Source: JAWLAT01 sp041395325
GTDB taxonomy: Bacteria; Pseudomonadota; Gammaproteobacteria; Xanthomonadales; SZUA-5
NCBI GenBank assembly: GCA_041395325.1
Contig: JAWLAT010000002.1
Location: 248,001 to 312,000 of the forward strand
Direction: 5' to 3'
Length of the DNA: 64,000 bases
Both the position numbers and the translations under genes were made by a program. The notes beneath the pieces were generated by a model. It saw nothing but the letters and a program-made list of their open reading frames with translations. It was not told the DNA's origin and made no database searches. This document shows, piece by piece, positions 1 through 9,135 of this stretch (position 1 is the stretch's first letter; each line of letters starts with the position of its first letter).

Positions 1-715
1 CGCTGGCGGCATCCGGCTTGACGATGGTGATGAAATCCAGCCGGTTGCCGGTGCCCTGCCAGCCGATGCTGATCGTGCTGCCGAGCGCGGCCTCGGTCGG
101 CGCCTGCAGACTGGCCGCCACGTCACCCACCCGCAGTGGCTGGCGGGCGATGACGATCGACGCCGAACCGGTCATGTAGCGGATCTCGAAGTCACCGGGA
201 GTCGTGGGTGCTTCCAACTCGACCGTGCCCGAGCCTTCGCCGCGCACGTAGCTGTAGTGCTCGTAGCTGCCGTCCTCGGCCGTCGCCGGCAGGATCGACA
301 GAAACTCCTGCGCCCCACTGGGACCGGACCAGCGCACCGACAGCTTCTGTCCCACGCCGACTTCCGCTGGGGCCTGCAGCGAGGCGGTGGGCATGACCAC
401 CTCGATCGGGCGACTGGCCAGCGTCGGATAGGGGCTATCCGCTCCGAGCAGCCGAATCTCGTAGGTGCCTGGCGTCGTCGGCGCGGCGACACTGATCTCG
501 GCCGATCGCGCATAGGCGTAGCGATCGTACTCGCCGGCCGGCTGCGCCGGCTCAACGATGCTGACAAAGGCCTTCGGGTCGACGCTGCCGACGATCCGAA
601 CACTCACCTGACTGTCGACGCCAACCTGATCGGCAGCCTGCAACTCCAGCGCCTGCGCCGTACCGCTGCATAGCAACCACAGCGCCAGCAACCCACCCAT
701 TCCGCTTTTTGACAT
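1..715 (-). CDS. Secreted protein with tandem Ig-like repeats (3' part outside window)
   Basis: The reading frame is open from an ATG at 715 to the window edge, so about 238 N-terminal residues are visible and the C-terminus is missing. An AGGGAG ribosome site lies 7 nt upstream. Residues 1-22 form a Sec signal peptide ending in AQA. Then come at least three copies of a roughly 90-residue unit: a start like LQAPAEVGVGQKLSVRW, a middle with Y-rich text (SYEHYSYVRGEG) and a close such as APTTPGTYEIRL or APTTPGDFEIRY. This is the repeat style of secreted VWA-domain proteins that carry several beta-sandwich modules before or after the VWA domain; no VWA domain is visible in this part. A role at the cell envelope is inferred. 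It reads away from folP. Confidence 0.8.
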   Translation of the reverse strand, partial: MSKSGMGGLLALWLLCSGTAQALELQAADQVGVDSQVSVRIVGSVDPKAFVSIVEPAQPAGEYDRYAYARSAEISVAAPTTPGTYEIRLLGADSPYPTLASRPIEVVMPTASLQAPAEVGVGQKLSVRWSGPSGAQEFLSILPATAEDGSYEHYSYVRGEGSGTVELEAPTTPGDFEIRYMTGSASIVIARQPLRVGDVAASLQAPTEAALGSTISIGWQGTGNRLDFITIVKPDAAS

Positions 716-806
716 CCCACGCTCCCTGTGTTGGACGGACACCGCTTCAATACGGCAAGCGAAAGCCGCGGGGACAGCCCGCAGGCACGCATCGCGCCGT
801 GACCCC

Positions 807-1721
807 TCAGTCCTCGTCAAACAGCGCGTCCAGCGCTGAACGAGCGGGATCGACCGCCGGCTTCGGTGCCCGTTGCAGCGGCTTCACCGCGAGCCACATC
901 GCGATGGCATCACGCGCCTCGGCCACATCGTGCACGCGCAGCAGCATGGCGCCTTGTTGCAGCGCCAGCAGGTTGGCTGCGACGGTGGCCGCCAGCCGCT
1001 GCTGTGGATCTTCGCGACCGGTGATCTGACCCAGCATCGACTTGCGGCTCAAGCCCGCCAGCACCGGCCGCTCCAGTGCCACCACATCGCCCAGGTTGGC
1101 CAGCAGCGCCAGATTGTGTGGCAGGCTCTTGCCGAAACCAAATCCGGGATCGAGCAGGATCCGGCGGCGATCGATACCCGCAAACTCGCAGGCCAGCATG
1201 CGCTCGGTCAGAAAGCCGCAAACCTCGCGCAGCACGTCTTCGTAGTGCGGCGCCTCCTGCATGGTCTGCGGCTCGCCCTGTCGATGCATCAGACACACCG
1301 CTGCGCGGCTGTCGCTGGCCACTTCCAGCGCGCCGGGGGCGCGCAAGGCGTTGACATCATTGATCAGGCAGGCGCCGGCATCGATCGCGGCACGCATCAC
1401 CGCCGGCTTGCTGGAATCGATCGAGACCAACGCATCCGTGCGCTGGGCCAGTGCCTCGATCACCGGAATCACACGCCGCAGTTCTTCGGTCTCGCTGACT
1501 GCGCCGGCACCGGGTCGGGTCGATTCGCCCCCGACATCAATCAAGTCGGCGCCGGCGGCGAGCATGGCCTCGGCGTGGGCCAGCGCGGCATCCAGTCCCT
1601 GGTGGCGACCACCGTCGGAGAAGGAGTCCGGCGTGACGTTGAGAATGCCCATGATCCGCGGGCGGTCCAGGCGCAGTGGCCGTCCGGCGCAATCCACAAA
1701 TGGCGTCGTATCCAGTTGCAC
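807..1721 (-). CDS. folP: Dihydropteroate synthase
   Basis: Cytosolic enzyme that joins 6-hydroxymethyl-dihydropterin pyrophosphate to p-aminobenzoate to give dihydropteroate in folate synthesis. Family motifs are intact: IMGILNVTPDSFSDGG near residue 24, DVGGESTRPGA near 63, SIDSSKPAVM near 100, LINDVNAL, DPGFGFGKS and GLSRKSMLG. I chose the GTG at 1721 (304 residues) because AGGAGAACTGCC gives it a strong ribosome site and the FolP homology begins right after it; the open frame runs on to 1874 but that part is low-complexity arginine-rich text. In many proteobacteria folP sits between ftsH and glmM; here neither is next to it, and the neighbours are secreted proteins transcribed away from it. 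Confidence 0.95.
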   Translation of the reverse strand: MQLDTTPFVDCAGRPLRLDRPRIMGILNVTPDSFSDGGRHQGLDAALAHAEAMLAAGADLIDVGGESTRPGAGAVSETEELRRVIPVIEALAQRTDALVSIDSSKPAVMRAAIDAGACLINDVNALRAPGALEVASDSRAAVCLMHRQGEPQTMQEAPHYEDVLREVCGFLTERMLACEFAGIDRRRILLDPGFGFGKSLPHNLALLANLGDVVALERPVLAGLSRKSMLGQITGREDPQQRLAATVAANLLALQQGAMLLRVHDVAEARDAIAMWLAVKPLQRAPKPAVDPARSALDALFDED

Positions 1722-1923
1722 GGCAGTTCTCCTGATGGGAGCGGGTCGCTTGCTGCGACACCGGGCCATCGCACCGGCGTCGCCGCATTCGGGCCCGCGA
1801 TGGTGCCACTGATCCGGCCCCGGTGAACCGTCCATCGGCTGCGCGCGCGCTTTGCCACACCGGTCACGCTCCACCCAGGTCGCAGTTGGGTAGTTTCACG
1901 GCCTGCTCACGGGGAAGTACACG

Positions 1924-3681
1924 ATGAACACTGAACGGCCATCCAGCCGGTGGTCAGCCGCGTCAGGCTGGACCCGCCAAGCCTTGCTGGCTTTGGGAAT
2001 GTTGTCGGCATGGCCGGCATTGGCGCAGGACTTTCTGTTCTCATCGGGATTCGATGAGCCCCCGGAAGGACCGCACACCGCCGCTGAAGCCGCGCGCTTC
2101 CTCACACAGGCGACCTTCGGTCCCACCTTTGAAGAGATCGAACACTTGCGTTCGATCGGCTACAACGCCTGGTTCGCCGAACAGCTGGCCGCGCCGAGCA
2201 CGCTGCACCTGCCCTATCTGTACAACCTGCAGAGCCAGGGCATCGAGGTCTATCAGAATGCCCGCCAGGAGGCCTGGTGGAATGGCGCGCTGGCTGGACA
2301 GGATCAGTTGCGCCAGCGGGTAGCCTACGCGCTCAGTCAGATCCTCGTCGTGTCCGACCAGAGCGGTGCCATCGAGGGGACCCCCAAGGGCATGGCGCAC
2401 TACTACGACCTGCTGGTCGCGCAGGCCTTTGGCAACTACCGGCAGCTGCTGGAAGACGTCACGCTGCACCCGGTCATGGGCAACTACCTGTCCATGTTCA
2501 AGAACCAGAAGCCTGATCCGGTCGAGAACATCCGACCGGACGAAAACTACGCCCGCGAGATCATGCAGCTGTTCTCGGTCGGACTGATTCAGCTCAACGC
2601 GGACGGCACTCCGGTGCTGGTGAATGGGCTGCCGGTACCAAGCTACGACCAGACCACCATTCGCGGCTTCGCCCATGTGTTCACCGGCTGGAACTGGGCC
2701 AATTGCCCGCGCACCAACGGTGGACAGCCATGGGAATGGCAGTGGTGCCCCATCGGTCCGGTGCCGTGGCCGGAACCGGGCTGGGACATTGGCTGGGAAT
2801 TGCCGATGCAGGAATGGGAGAGCTATCACGCAGTCGACGACACCAAGCAGCTGCTGAGCTACCCCGGGGTCAGTCTGCCGGGTGGCGTGCTGCCGGCTGG
2901 CGGCCTGGCGCGCGGCAATCTTGAGCTGGCGCTGGACAACGTCTTCGGACACCCGAACGTGGGACCCTTCCTCAGCTACCGGCTGATCCAGCGATTGGTG
3001 TCCAGCAATCCCAGTCCGCAGTACGTGGGTCGCGTTGCAGCCGTGTTCAACAACAACGGCCAGGGGGTGCGTGGTGATCTCGGTGCCACCGTGCGCGCCG
3101 TACTGATGGACCCGGAAGCGCGCCAGCTGGCCACACCCGCCAGCGGCCGCGGCAAGTTGCGCGAGCCGTTGTTGCGCGTGACCCAGGCCTGGCGCGCGCT
3201 GCATGCCAGCACCGGTGATGGCCGCTATCGCGCCTGGAACCCGGAGTATTCATTGGCCCAGGCTGCCTTGCGATCGCCGACCGTGTTCAACTTCTACCTG
3301 CCGGATTTCCAGCCCACCGGGGAGCTGAGCAATCTCAATCTGGTGGCGCCGGAATTCCAGATCATGACCGACACCTATGCCGCCCGCGTACTCAACGGGC
3401 TGGGTGGCAACGTCTACTGGTCGTGGATCGGCAACGGTGGGGATCCGGAAGACATTCGCGTCAATCTGGCACCCGGCATGGCGCTGGCCAACAACCCCAG
3501 CGCCCTGGTCGACTACTACAGCCTGCTGTTCACCTATCGCAGCATGTCGGAATCGATGTTCCAGACTCTGGTCAACCACGTCAGCAACATCAGTGCCGGC
3601 AATGACGACGGACGCCGCCGGCGCGTGCAGGACACGATCTGGCTGATCCAGTCTTCCCCCGAATACGCAATCGAACGGTGA
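1924..3681 (+). CDS. DUF1800 family secreted protein
   Basis: A 585-residue protein with an N-terminal signal peptide (hydrophobic run about residues 20-34, cleaved near LAQ). The DUF1800 hallmark AARFLTQATFGPTFEEI follows near residue 58, and later come motifs typical of the family: NYAREIMQLFSVGL near 207, a G(F/Y)AHVFTGW stretch, and SPTVFNFYLP(D/E)FQP near 455. DUF1800 proteins have no proven reaction; they are almost always encoded just before a DUF1501 protein, as here, where the stop overlaps the next frame by 4 bp. GGGGAAG upstream is the likely ribosome site. Odd point: directly after signal cleavage the protein carries FLFSSGFDEP, which resembles a short C-terminal tag seen on other secreted proteins of this bacterial group. 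Confidence 0.9.
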   Translation: MNTERPSSRWSAASGWTRQALLALGMLSAWPALAQDFLFSSGFDEPPEGPHTAAEAARFLTQATFGPTFEEIEHLRSIGYNAWFAEQLAAPSTLHLPYLYNLQSQGIEVYQNARQEAWWNGALAGQDQLRQRVAYALSQILVVSDQSGAIEGTPKGMAHYYDLLVAQAFGNYRQLLEDVTLHPVMGNYLSMFKNQKPDPVENIRPDENYAREIMQLFSVGLIQLNADGTPVLVNGLPVPSYDQTTIRGFAHVFTGWNWANCPRTNGGQPWEWQWCPIGPVPWPEPGWDIGWELPMQEWESYHAVDDTKQLLSYPGVSLPGGVLPAGGLARGNLELALDNVFGHPNVGPFLSYRLIQRLVSSNPSPQYVGRVAAVFNNNGQGVRGDLGATVRAVLMDPEARQLATPASGRGKLREPLLRVTQAWRALHASTGDGRYRAWNPEYSLAQAALRSPTVFNFYLPDFQPTGELSNLNLVAPEFQIMTDTYAARVLNGLGGNVYWSWIGNGGDPEDIRVNLAPGMALANNPSALVDYYSLLFTYRSMSESMFQTLVNHVSNISAGNDDGRRRRVQDTIWLIQSSPEYAIER

Positions 3682-3686
3682 GCGCC

Positions 3687-5063
3687 ATGAATCGACGAGA
3701 ACTGCTGAGAAAGACGCTCTGCGCCACCGCCGGCAGCGCCATGTTCACAGCGCTGGGCGGGAAGCTGCAACTCGCCCATGCGGCGGTCAAGAGTGGGCGA
3801 GTGCTGGACGGTGTCGACTATCGGGCACTGGTCTGCGTGTTCCTCTACGGCGGCAATGACAGCTTCAACATGCTGGTCCCGCGAGACACGCCGCACTACA
3901 ACGTCTACGCCACCGGTCGCGGCGGCCTGGCCATTCCACAGGGCGATCTGCTGCCGTTGACCTCACTCAATGCGGCCAGCGACGGCGGACTCTATGGCCT
4001 GCACCCGAGCATGGCGGGACTGCAGGGCTTGTTCGGCAGTGGCCGGGCGGCGCTGGTCTCCAATGTCGGCCCGTTGCTGGCGCCGATCACCAAGACCCAG
4101 TACCAGAACGGCAGCGTGCCCGTTCCGGCGCAGCTGTTTTCCCACAGCGACCAGCAGGTGCTGTGGCAAACCCCGCAAGCTGCGACCGCCAATCGCCGCG
4201 GCTGGGGTGGTCGATTGGCCGATCTGTTTTCCAGCACCAACCCGAACCAGCAGTTGTCGATGAACATCTCCCTGGCGGGCGAGAACATCTTTCAGGCCGG
4301 TGAAAGCGTGGTGCCGTACTTCGTCAGCACCGACGGCGCGGAGGGTTTCAATTTCGTCACCCAGCCCTGGGAGCAGGAGCGTCGGCAGACGTTTCTGGCC
4401 CTGCGCGATGCCAGCTACGCCCACCCGTTGCAGCGCCAGTACGCCAGCGTGGTGCGTCGCGCCATGGACAACGAGGTAATGGTGAATGCGGCCTTGAGTG
4501 GTGCCGCGCCGCTGACCACGGCCTTCCCCGATACCTATCTGGGCCGGCAATTGCGCATGGTGGCGCGTCTGATCAGTGCCCGTGGCGCGCTGCAGATGCA
4601 GCGGCAGATTTTCTTTGTCGGCGTCGGCGGCTACGACACCCACGACAACCAGCTCACCGATCACACCAATCTGCTGGCTGAGCTCTCCGGTGGCTTGCAG
4701 GCGTTCTACTCCGCCACGGTGGAAATGGGCCTGGAAGACAGCATCACCTCGTTCACGGCGTCGGATTTCGGTCGCACGCTCAGCATCAACGGCGATGGTA
4801 CCGATCACGGCTGGGGTGGCCATCAGATTGTCGTGGGCGGCGCCGTACGCGGCCAGCGTTACTACGGTCAGTTCCCCAATCTGACAGTCGAAGGACCCGA
4901 CGATGCCGGCTGGGGTCAGATCATCCCCACCACCTCGGTCGATCAATACGCAGCCACGCTGGCGCGCTGGTATGGCCTGCCCGACAGCGACCGATCCATG
5001 GTCTTCCCCAATCTGGGCAACTTCGCCACGCCCGACCTGGGCTTCATGAATCCACCGGTCTGA
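3687..5063 (+). CDS. DUF1501 family protein, probable Tat substrate
   Basis: A 458-residue protein if it begins at the ATG at 3687; a GTG at 3678 in the same frame overlaps the stop of the DUF1800 gene (GTGA) and is an alternative. The N-terminus MNRRELLRKTLCATAG has paired arginines followed by a hydrophobic stretch, consistent with Tat export, which is usual in this family. DUF1501 members belong to the sulfatase/alkaline-phosphatase-like fold; visible family motifs are FLYGGNDSFNMLVP near residue 50, GGYDTHDNQ near 313, FTASDFGRT near 356 and DHGWGGHQ near 372. The reaction is unknown. It forms a two-gene unit with the DUF1800 gene. Confidence 0.9.
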   Translation: MNRRELLRKTLCATAGSAMFTALGGKLQLAHAAVKSGRVLDGVDYRALVCVFLYGGNDSFNMLVPRDTPHYNVYATGRGGLAIPQGDLLPLTSLNAASDGGLYGLHPSMAGLQGLFGSGRAALVSNVGPLLAPITKTQYQNGSVPVPAQLFSHSDQQVLWQTPQAATANRRGWGGRLADLFSSTNPNQQLSMNISLAGENIFQAGESVVPYFVSTDGAEGFNFVTQPWEQERRQTFLALRDASYAHPLQRQYASVVRRAMDNEVMVNAALSGAAPLTTAFPDTYLGRQLRMVARLISARGALQMQRQIFFVGVGGYDTHDNQLTDHTNLLAELSGGLQAFYSATVEMGLEDSITSFTASDFGRTLSINGDGTDHGWGGHQIVVGGAVRGQRYYGQFPNLTVEGPDDAGWGQIIPTTSVDQYAATLARWYGLPDSDRSMVFPNLGNFATPDLGFMNPPV

Positions 5064-5069
5064 ACTTCA

Positions 5070-5097
5070 CCGCCGCTGCACAACCGCGCAGCGGCGG
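5070..5097 (+). terminator. GC-rich hairpin after the DUF1800/DUF1501 unit
   Basis: A perfect 10-bp stem, CCGCCGCTGC paired with GCAGCGGCGG, with an 8-nt loop begins 6 nt after the DUF1501 stop codon. It is not followed by a clear T run (CCATCTTC), so it may be a weak or Rho-assisted terminator, or an mRNA-end stabilising hairpin. Confidence 0.5.
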
Positions 5098-5142
5098 CCA
5101 TCTTCAGATACCTTTGCGGCCTTCCCCTTGCAGGAGCAGGCC

Positions 5143-5910
5143 ATGCAGCTCAATGAAGTTCGTGCCGTCGTCAGTGGCGGCGCCTCGGGTCTCGGTTTCG
5201 CTGCCGCACAACGCTTGATTGACGGCGGTGCGCGCGTTGCACTGCTGGACATCAACGATGAACAGGGCGCTGAATCGGCGCGCGAACTGGGGCGCAACGC
5301 AATTTATCTGCACGCCGACGTGACCAGCGAAAGCGGCATCGTCGACAGCCTGGCTGCGGCGATGAAGGAGCTGGGCGGTATCAACGTGGTGATCAACTGC
5401 GCCGGCATCCTCGGCGCCGGCCGGGTGCTGGGCAAGAACGGTCCGATGCCTTCGTCGCAATTCGAGCAGACGCTGCGGATCAACCTGCTGGGCAGCTTCA
5501 ATCTATCCAAGGCCGCCGCCAATCTGATGCAGCACAATGCCCCGGGCACCGACGGTGAGCGTGGTGTGATCATCAACACGGCGTCGGTGGCCGCCTTTGA
5601 AGGCCAGATCGGTCAGGCGGCCTATGCCGCATCCAAGGCGGGACTGGTCGGCATGACCTTGCCGATGGCGCGGGAACTGGCGCGGTTCGGTATCCGCGTC
5701 ATGACCATCGCCCCTGGCATCTTCCTGACGCCGATGGCGGCCGGCATGCCGGAAGAGGTGCAGGCCTCGCTGTCAGCACAGATTCCCTTCCCGTCCCGGT
5801 TGGGCAAGCCCTCCGAGTTCGCCGACGCGGCCGCCTTCATCATCACCAATCGCTACATGAACGGTGAGTGCCTGCGCATCGACGGCTCGGCGCGACTGCA
5901 AGCCAAATAG
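5143..5910 (+). CDS. Short-chain dehydrogenase, HSD10-like 3-hydroxyacyl-CoA dehydrogenase type
   Basis: A 255-residue NAD(P)-dependent oxidoreductase of the classical SDR family. Visible are the cofactor-binding GGASGLG (residues about 12-18), LDIND after beta-2 (an acidic residue there favours NAD), the NCAG structural motif near 87, the catalytic Ser region (NTASVA near 146) and YAASK near 162-166. The order and the APGIFLTPM segment closely recall 3-hydroxyacyl-CoA dehydrogenase type 2 / 17-beta-HSD10, which oxidises 3-hydroxyacyl-CoAs in fatty-acid or isoleucine breakdown; the exact substrate cannot be read from sequence. The ATG at 5143 is chosen because AGGAG sits 6 nt upstream; an in-frame TTG at 5128 lacks this. 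It probably leads a short operon with the next two genes. Confidence 0.9.
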   Translation: MQLNEVRAVVSGGASGLGFAAAQRLIDGGARVALLDINDEQGAESARELGRNAIYLHADVTSESGIVDSLAAAMKELGGINVVINCAGILGAGRVLGKNGPMPSSQFEQTLRINLLGSFNLSKAAANLMQHNAPGTDGERGVIINTASVAAFEGQIGQAAYAASKAGLVGMTLPMARELARFGIRVMTIAPGIFLTPMAAGMPEEVQASLSAQIPFPSRLGKPSEFADAAAFIITNRYMNGECLRIDGSARLQAK

Positions 5911-5918
5911 GCCACACG

Positions 5919-6422
5919 ATGGGTGCGATTGGCCCCTGCGAGCTGCCGTCACAGGCGCTGCTGGCGCGCTATGGCCCGCCGAAGGACTTCGTCGATGCCT
6001 ATCGTTGCGAGCTAGCGCGCACGGTCACACAGGCGGAGTACGTCGAGCAGTTTTATCGCAGCGCGGCCTTCAGACCCGAGCGGCTGCTGCTGGGCCTGTT
6101 CGGTCATGGCGCCGGCGATACCGATGCGGCGGCATTGGCGAGTGGTGAGCGGGATCGGTTCGCTGCCTGGCGAGTCGAGGCGCGTAGCGACGACCAGCTG
6201 CTGCTGTGTGATGTGATGGGTCGCACCCGCTCCTGGCTGCATTGTCAGTCATTGGGCGAAGGCGTGACCCGGCTCTACTTCGGGTCGGCTGTGGTCGGAC
6301 GAGCGGGCGGCGACGGCGGACCCAGGCTGGGCTGGCTGTTTCACGCCTTGCTCCCCTTCCACCGGCACTACTCGCAGCTGCTGCTTGGCAGCGCCCGTCG
6401 GCGCCTGCTGCGAGCACGGTAG
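5919..6422 (+). CDS. Hypothetical protein, possibly DUF2867-like
   Basis: A 167-residue protein starting at the ATG 8 nt after the dehydrogenase stop. It has no signal peptide. The middle reads as a compact beta-rich domain (WRVEARSDDQLLLCDVMGRT), and the C-terminal part has a recognisable text, TRLYFGSAVV followed by LGWLFHALLPFHRHYSQLLL, that recalls DUF2867-type small proteins, but I hold that only tentatively. Close spacing to the genes on both sides suggests co-transcription. No catalytic motif is evident. Confidence 0.65.
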   Translation: MGAIGPCELPSQALLARYGPPKDFVDAYRCELARTVTQAEYVEQFYRSAAFRPERLLLGLFGHGAGDTDAAALASGERDRFAAWRVEARSDDQLLLCDVMGRTRSWLHCQSLGEGVTRLYFGSAVVGRAGGDGGPRLGWLFHALLPFHRHYSQLLLGSARRRLLRAR

Positions 6423-6431
6423 GCGCGCCGA

Positions 6432-6845
6432 ATGCCTTGGCTCCGTGCCGCTGCCCTGCACTTTGCCGTGGTCTTCGGAACGGGGTTCGCGCTGGGGATG
6501 ATCCGCGTGCCGTGGCTGGTGCCGCGCGTGGGCGTGCGCTGGGCCGAGTTGATCGAGTTGCCCCTGATGATGTTCGCCAGCGGACTGAGCGCCCGGTGGG
6601 TCCTGCGCCGCATTCCCTTGCATACGGCCAGGGCGCAGCTGCTGAGCGGCGCCTCGGCCTTGGTTTTGATGGTCACGGCAGAGCTGCTGTTGGCCTGGGC
6701 GCTGTTTGGTCGCGCACCGAGTGCCGTGATCCTGGACCGTGATCCGGTGTCTGGACCCGCTTATGCACTGGCACTGATCTGGTTCGCGCTCGCGCCGTTG
6801 GCGCTGGGTGGCCGCTGGCGCGAGGGCGGCGCGCCGCGCGATTGA
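6432..6845 (+). CDS. Small integral membrane protein of unknown function
   Basis: A 137-residue protein with four likely membrane helices: about residues 5-25, 40-57, 68-90 and 110-128. Charged residues cluster in the loops (RVGVRWAELIE, RRIPLHTAR) and at the C-terminus (GGRWREGGAPRD). It starts 9 nt after the previous stop, so it is probably the last gene of the dehydrogenase operon. Nothing in it identifies a transported or bound substrate. Confidence 0.65.
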   Translation: MPWLRAAALHFAVVFGTGFALGMIRVPWLVPRVGVRWAELIELPLMMFASGLSARWVLRRIPLHTARAQLLSGASALVLMVTAELLLAWALFGRAPSAVILDRDPVSGPAYALALIWFALAPLALGGRWREGGAPRD

Positions 6846-6993
6846 ACCCAGCACTGGCAGTCAGTTGTTGGGACGACTTGCCAGAATCCCCGCTGCGAAC
6901 TCGTCCAGAGCTTTCCCTGAACCCGTCGATGGGACAGCCCTGTGCCCGTCAATGGGCATCTGGGCCGCCTCCTCGCGTCGCCTGAGCCAGAGC

Positions 6994-9135
6994 TCAAGCC
7001 CGCAGCGGCAGGCTGCGCAAGCGCTTGCCAGTGGCATGAAACACCGCATTGGCGACCGCCGGCGCGATCGTCGGGGTGGCCGGTTCACCGACGCCCCCCG
7101 GCGGCTGCCCTGAATCGACCAGATGCACATGGACCTGCGGCATCTCATCCATGCGCAGACAGGGAAAATCATGGAAGTTCGATTGCGCCACGCGTCCCTC
7201 GCGCAGTTCCAAGGCCTGATGCAGTGCGGCTGACAGGCCGAAGGCAATCGCGCTTTGCACCTGGGCTTCGATGGTCAGCGGATTGATGTAGATGCCGCAG
7301 TCAATCGCGCAATGCACCCGATGCACCTGCACGCGTCGGCCTCGCACCGAGACCTCGGCGGCCTGCGCCACATAGCTGCCGAAACTGTGGTGCACGGCCA
7401 GGCCCTTGCCTCGGCCTTCGGGCAAGGCGCGGTCCCAACCAAACTCGCTGGCGACGCGATCGAGCACCCCGAGCATTCGTTCGGCCTTGGCCTGACCGAG
7501 CAGTTCGCGCCGATACAGCAAAGGATCCTGACCGGCCTTCGCGGCCATCTCGTCGATGAAGCACTCCATCGCAAAGGCGGTGTGCGTGTGACCGACCGAG
7601 CGCCACCACAGCACCGGCACACCCAGTTCCGGCGAATGCATGCTCACGTGACGCTTGGGAATGGCCGCCAGATAGGGAGAGTCGGAGACCCCCTCGACAC
7701 TGGAGTGATCAATGCCGTCGCGCACCATCGCAGCGAAGGCCGTGCCGCGAAGAATGCTCTGGCCGACGATCACATCGGAAAAGGCAGCCGGCTGCCCAAC
7801 GTCGTCCAGGCGCGCCCGCAGCCGATGCAGAAACATCGGTCGGTAGTAGCCGCCACGCATGTCATCCTCGCGCGTCCAGATCAGCTTGACCGGCCGTTTC
7901 GCAACCTGAGCCACCTGCACTGCCTGGGCAATGAAATCGCTGGCCGGATTGGCCCGGCGACCGAAGCCACCACCGAGGAACAGCGTATGGATGCGCACCT
8001 TCGCGACCGGCAGTCCGGTGAGTTTGGCCACCGCCGCCTGATCGAGGGTCTGGAACTGCGTGCCGGTCCAGACATCGCAGCCACTGTCGTCGATGCGCAC
8101 GGTGCAGTTGAGCGGCTCCATCGCTGCATGGGCCAGATACGGCACTTCATAGTCGGCCTGCAGCAGTCCCTCGGGCTCGGACAACGCCGCGTCGGCATCA
8201 CCTTCGCTGACCACCGTGGCGCCGGCCGAACCGGCCAGCTCCCGGTAGCGCTGCCACAACTCGGTGCTGGTGAGCTCGCTGCCAGCGCTTTCATCCCACT
8301 CCAGCAGCAGCGCATCACGCCCCTGCCGGGCAGCCCAGAAGTGCGCCGCGACCACGGCCACGGCCTCGCCGATGCGATGCACCGAGTGCACGCCCGACAC
8401 CGCCTTGGCGGCGCTGTCATCGACCCGCTTCAAGGTGGCTCCGAAAGAGGGTGGTCGCGCCAACAGCGCCACTGACAAACCCTCAACCTGAGCGTCGATG
8501 CCAAAAAGCGCCGTGCCGTCGGTCTTCTCGGGCGAATCCAGTCGCGCCGTCGGCTGACCCAACAGGCGCCAGGCCGATCGCGGCTTCAGGGTGACCTCGG
8601 TCGGCGCCGGCAATTTGGCCGCAGCCGCGGCCAGCTCGCCGAAACCGATACTGCGGGATCCGGCATGCACGCGACCGGACTTGGCGCGGCAAGTCGATTC
8701 GGCCACACCGAAGTGCGCGGCCGCGGCCTGCAGCAGCAACTGACGCGCCATCGCACCAACGCGCCGATAGCGGTCAAATTCGGACAGCACACTGCTCGAT
8801 CCACCGGTCCCCTGAATGCCCCAGCCCGTGTGGTTGTAGGCCGGCGCCACCGGAGCATGGGCGACCCGAATCGCCGACCAGTCGCATTCCAGCTCTTCGG
8901 CAATCAGCATCGGCAACGCCGTCCAGATCCCCTGCCCCATCTCGCAATGAGACAGCAGCACACTGACCAGGCCGTCGGCATCGATGCGCAGGAAAGCGTT
9001 GGGATCGACGGCCACCGTGGCCGCGGCGTCCTGAGCGCGCGCATGACGATGCAGCGGACCGGCCACGAAGCCGATCAACAAGGCACCGCCGGTCTGCAAC
9101 AGGCGCCGTCTCGACAAACTCACCGCGGTGCTCAT
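6994..9135 (-). CDS. Molybdopterin-binding subunit of an isoquinoline 1-oxidoreductase-like dehydrogenase
   Basis: A 713-residue xanthine-oxidase-family large subunit of the IorB/aldehyde-oxidase type. The N-terminus SRRRLLQTGGALLIGF is a Tat signal, so the folded molybdoenzyme is exported. Family motifs follow: ANAFLRIDADG-like start of the domain (PNAFLRID), SHCEMGQGIWT near residue 63 (the first molybdopterin contact region), GGFGRRANP near 378, HAAMEPLNCT near 333, and LWWRSVGHTHTAF near 505. It overlaps the upstream 2Fe-2S subunit gene by ATGA, so the two are translationally coupled. Homologues hydroxylate N-heterocycles or oxidise aldehydes; the substrate here is unknown. No cytochrome c partner gene is adjacent, unlike some related three-subunit enzymes. 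Confidence 0.92.
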   Translation of the reverse strand: MSTAVSLSRRRLLQTGGALLIGFVAGPLHRHARAQDAAATVAVDPNAFLRIDADGLVSVLLSHCEMGQGIWTALPMLIAEELECDWSAIRVAHAPVAPAYNHTGWGIQGTGGSSSVLSEFDRYRRVGAMARQLLLQAAAAHFGVAESTCRAKSGRVHAGSRSIGFGELAAAAAKLPAPTEVTLKPRSAWRLLGQPTARLDSPEKTDGTALFGIDAQVEGLSVALLARPPSFGATLKRVDDSAAKAVSGVHSVHRIGEAVAVVAAHFWAARQGRDALLLEWDESAGSELTSTELWQRYRELAGSAGATVVSEGDADAALSEPEGLLQADYEVPYLAHAAMEPLNCTVRIDDSGCDVWTGTQFQTLDQAAVAKLTGLPVAKVRIHTLFLGGGFGRRANPASDFIAQAVQVAQVAKRPVKLIWTREDDMRGGYYRPMFLHRLRARLDDVGQPAAFSDVIVGQSILRGTAFAAMVRDGIDHSSVEGVSDSPYLAAIPKRHVSMHSPELGVPVLWWRSVGHTHTAFAMECFIDEMAAKAGQDPLLYRRELLGQAKAERMLGVLDRVASEFGWDRALPEGRGKGLAVHHSFGSYVAQAAEVSVRGRRVQVHRVHCAIDCGIYINPLTIEAQVQSAIAFGLSAALHQALELREGRVAQSNFHDFPCLRMDEMPQVHVHLVDSGQPPGGVGEPATPTIAPAVANAVFHATGKRLRSLPLRA

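Noticed and set aside
2041..3204. 387-codon minus-strand frame opposite the DUF1800 gene
   Set aside because: Shadow frame; no ribosome site or recognisable domain.
7255..8475. 406-codon plus-strand frame opposite the molybdoenzyme gene
   Set aside because: His/Arg-rich shadow text; the minus-strand protein has all family motifs.
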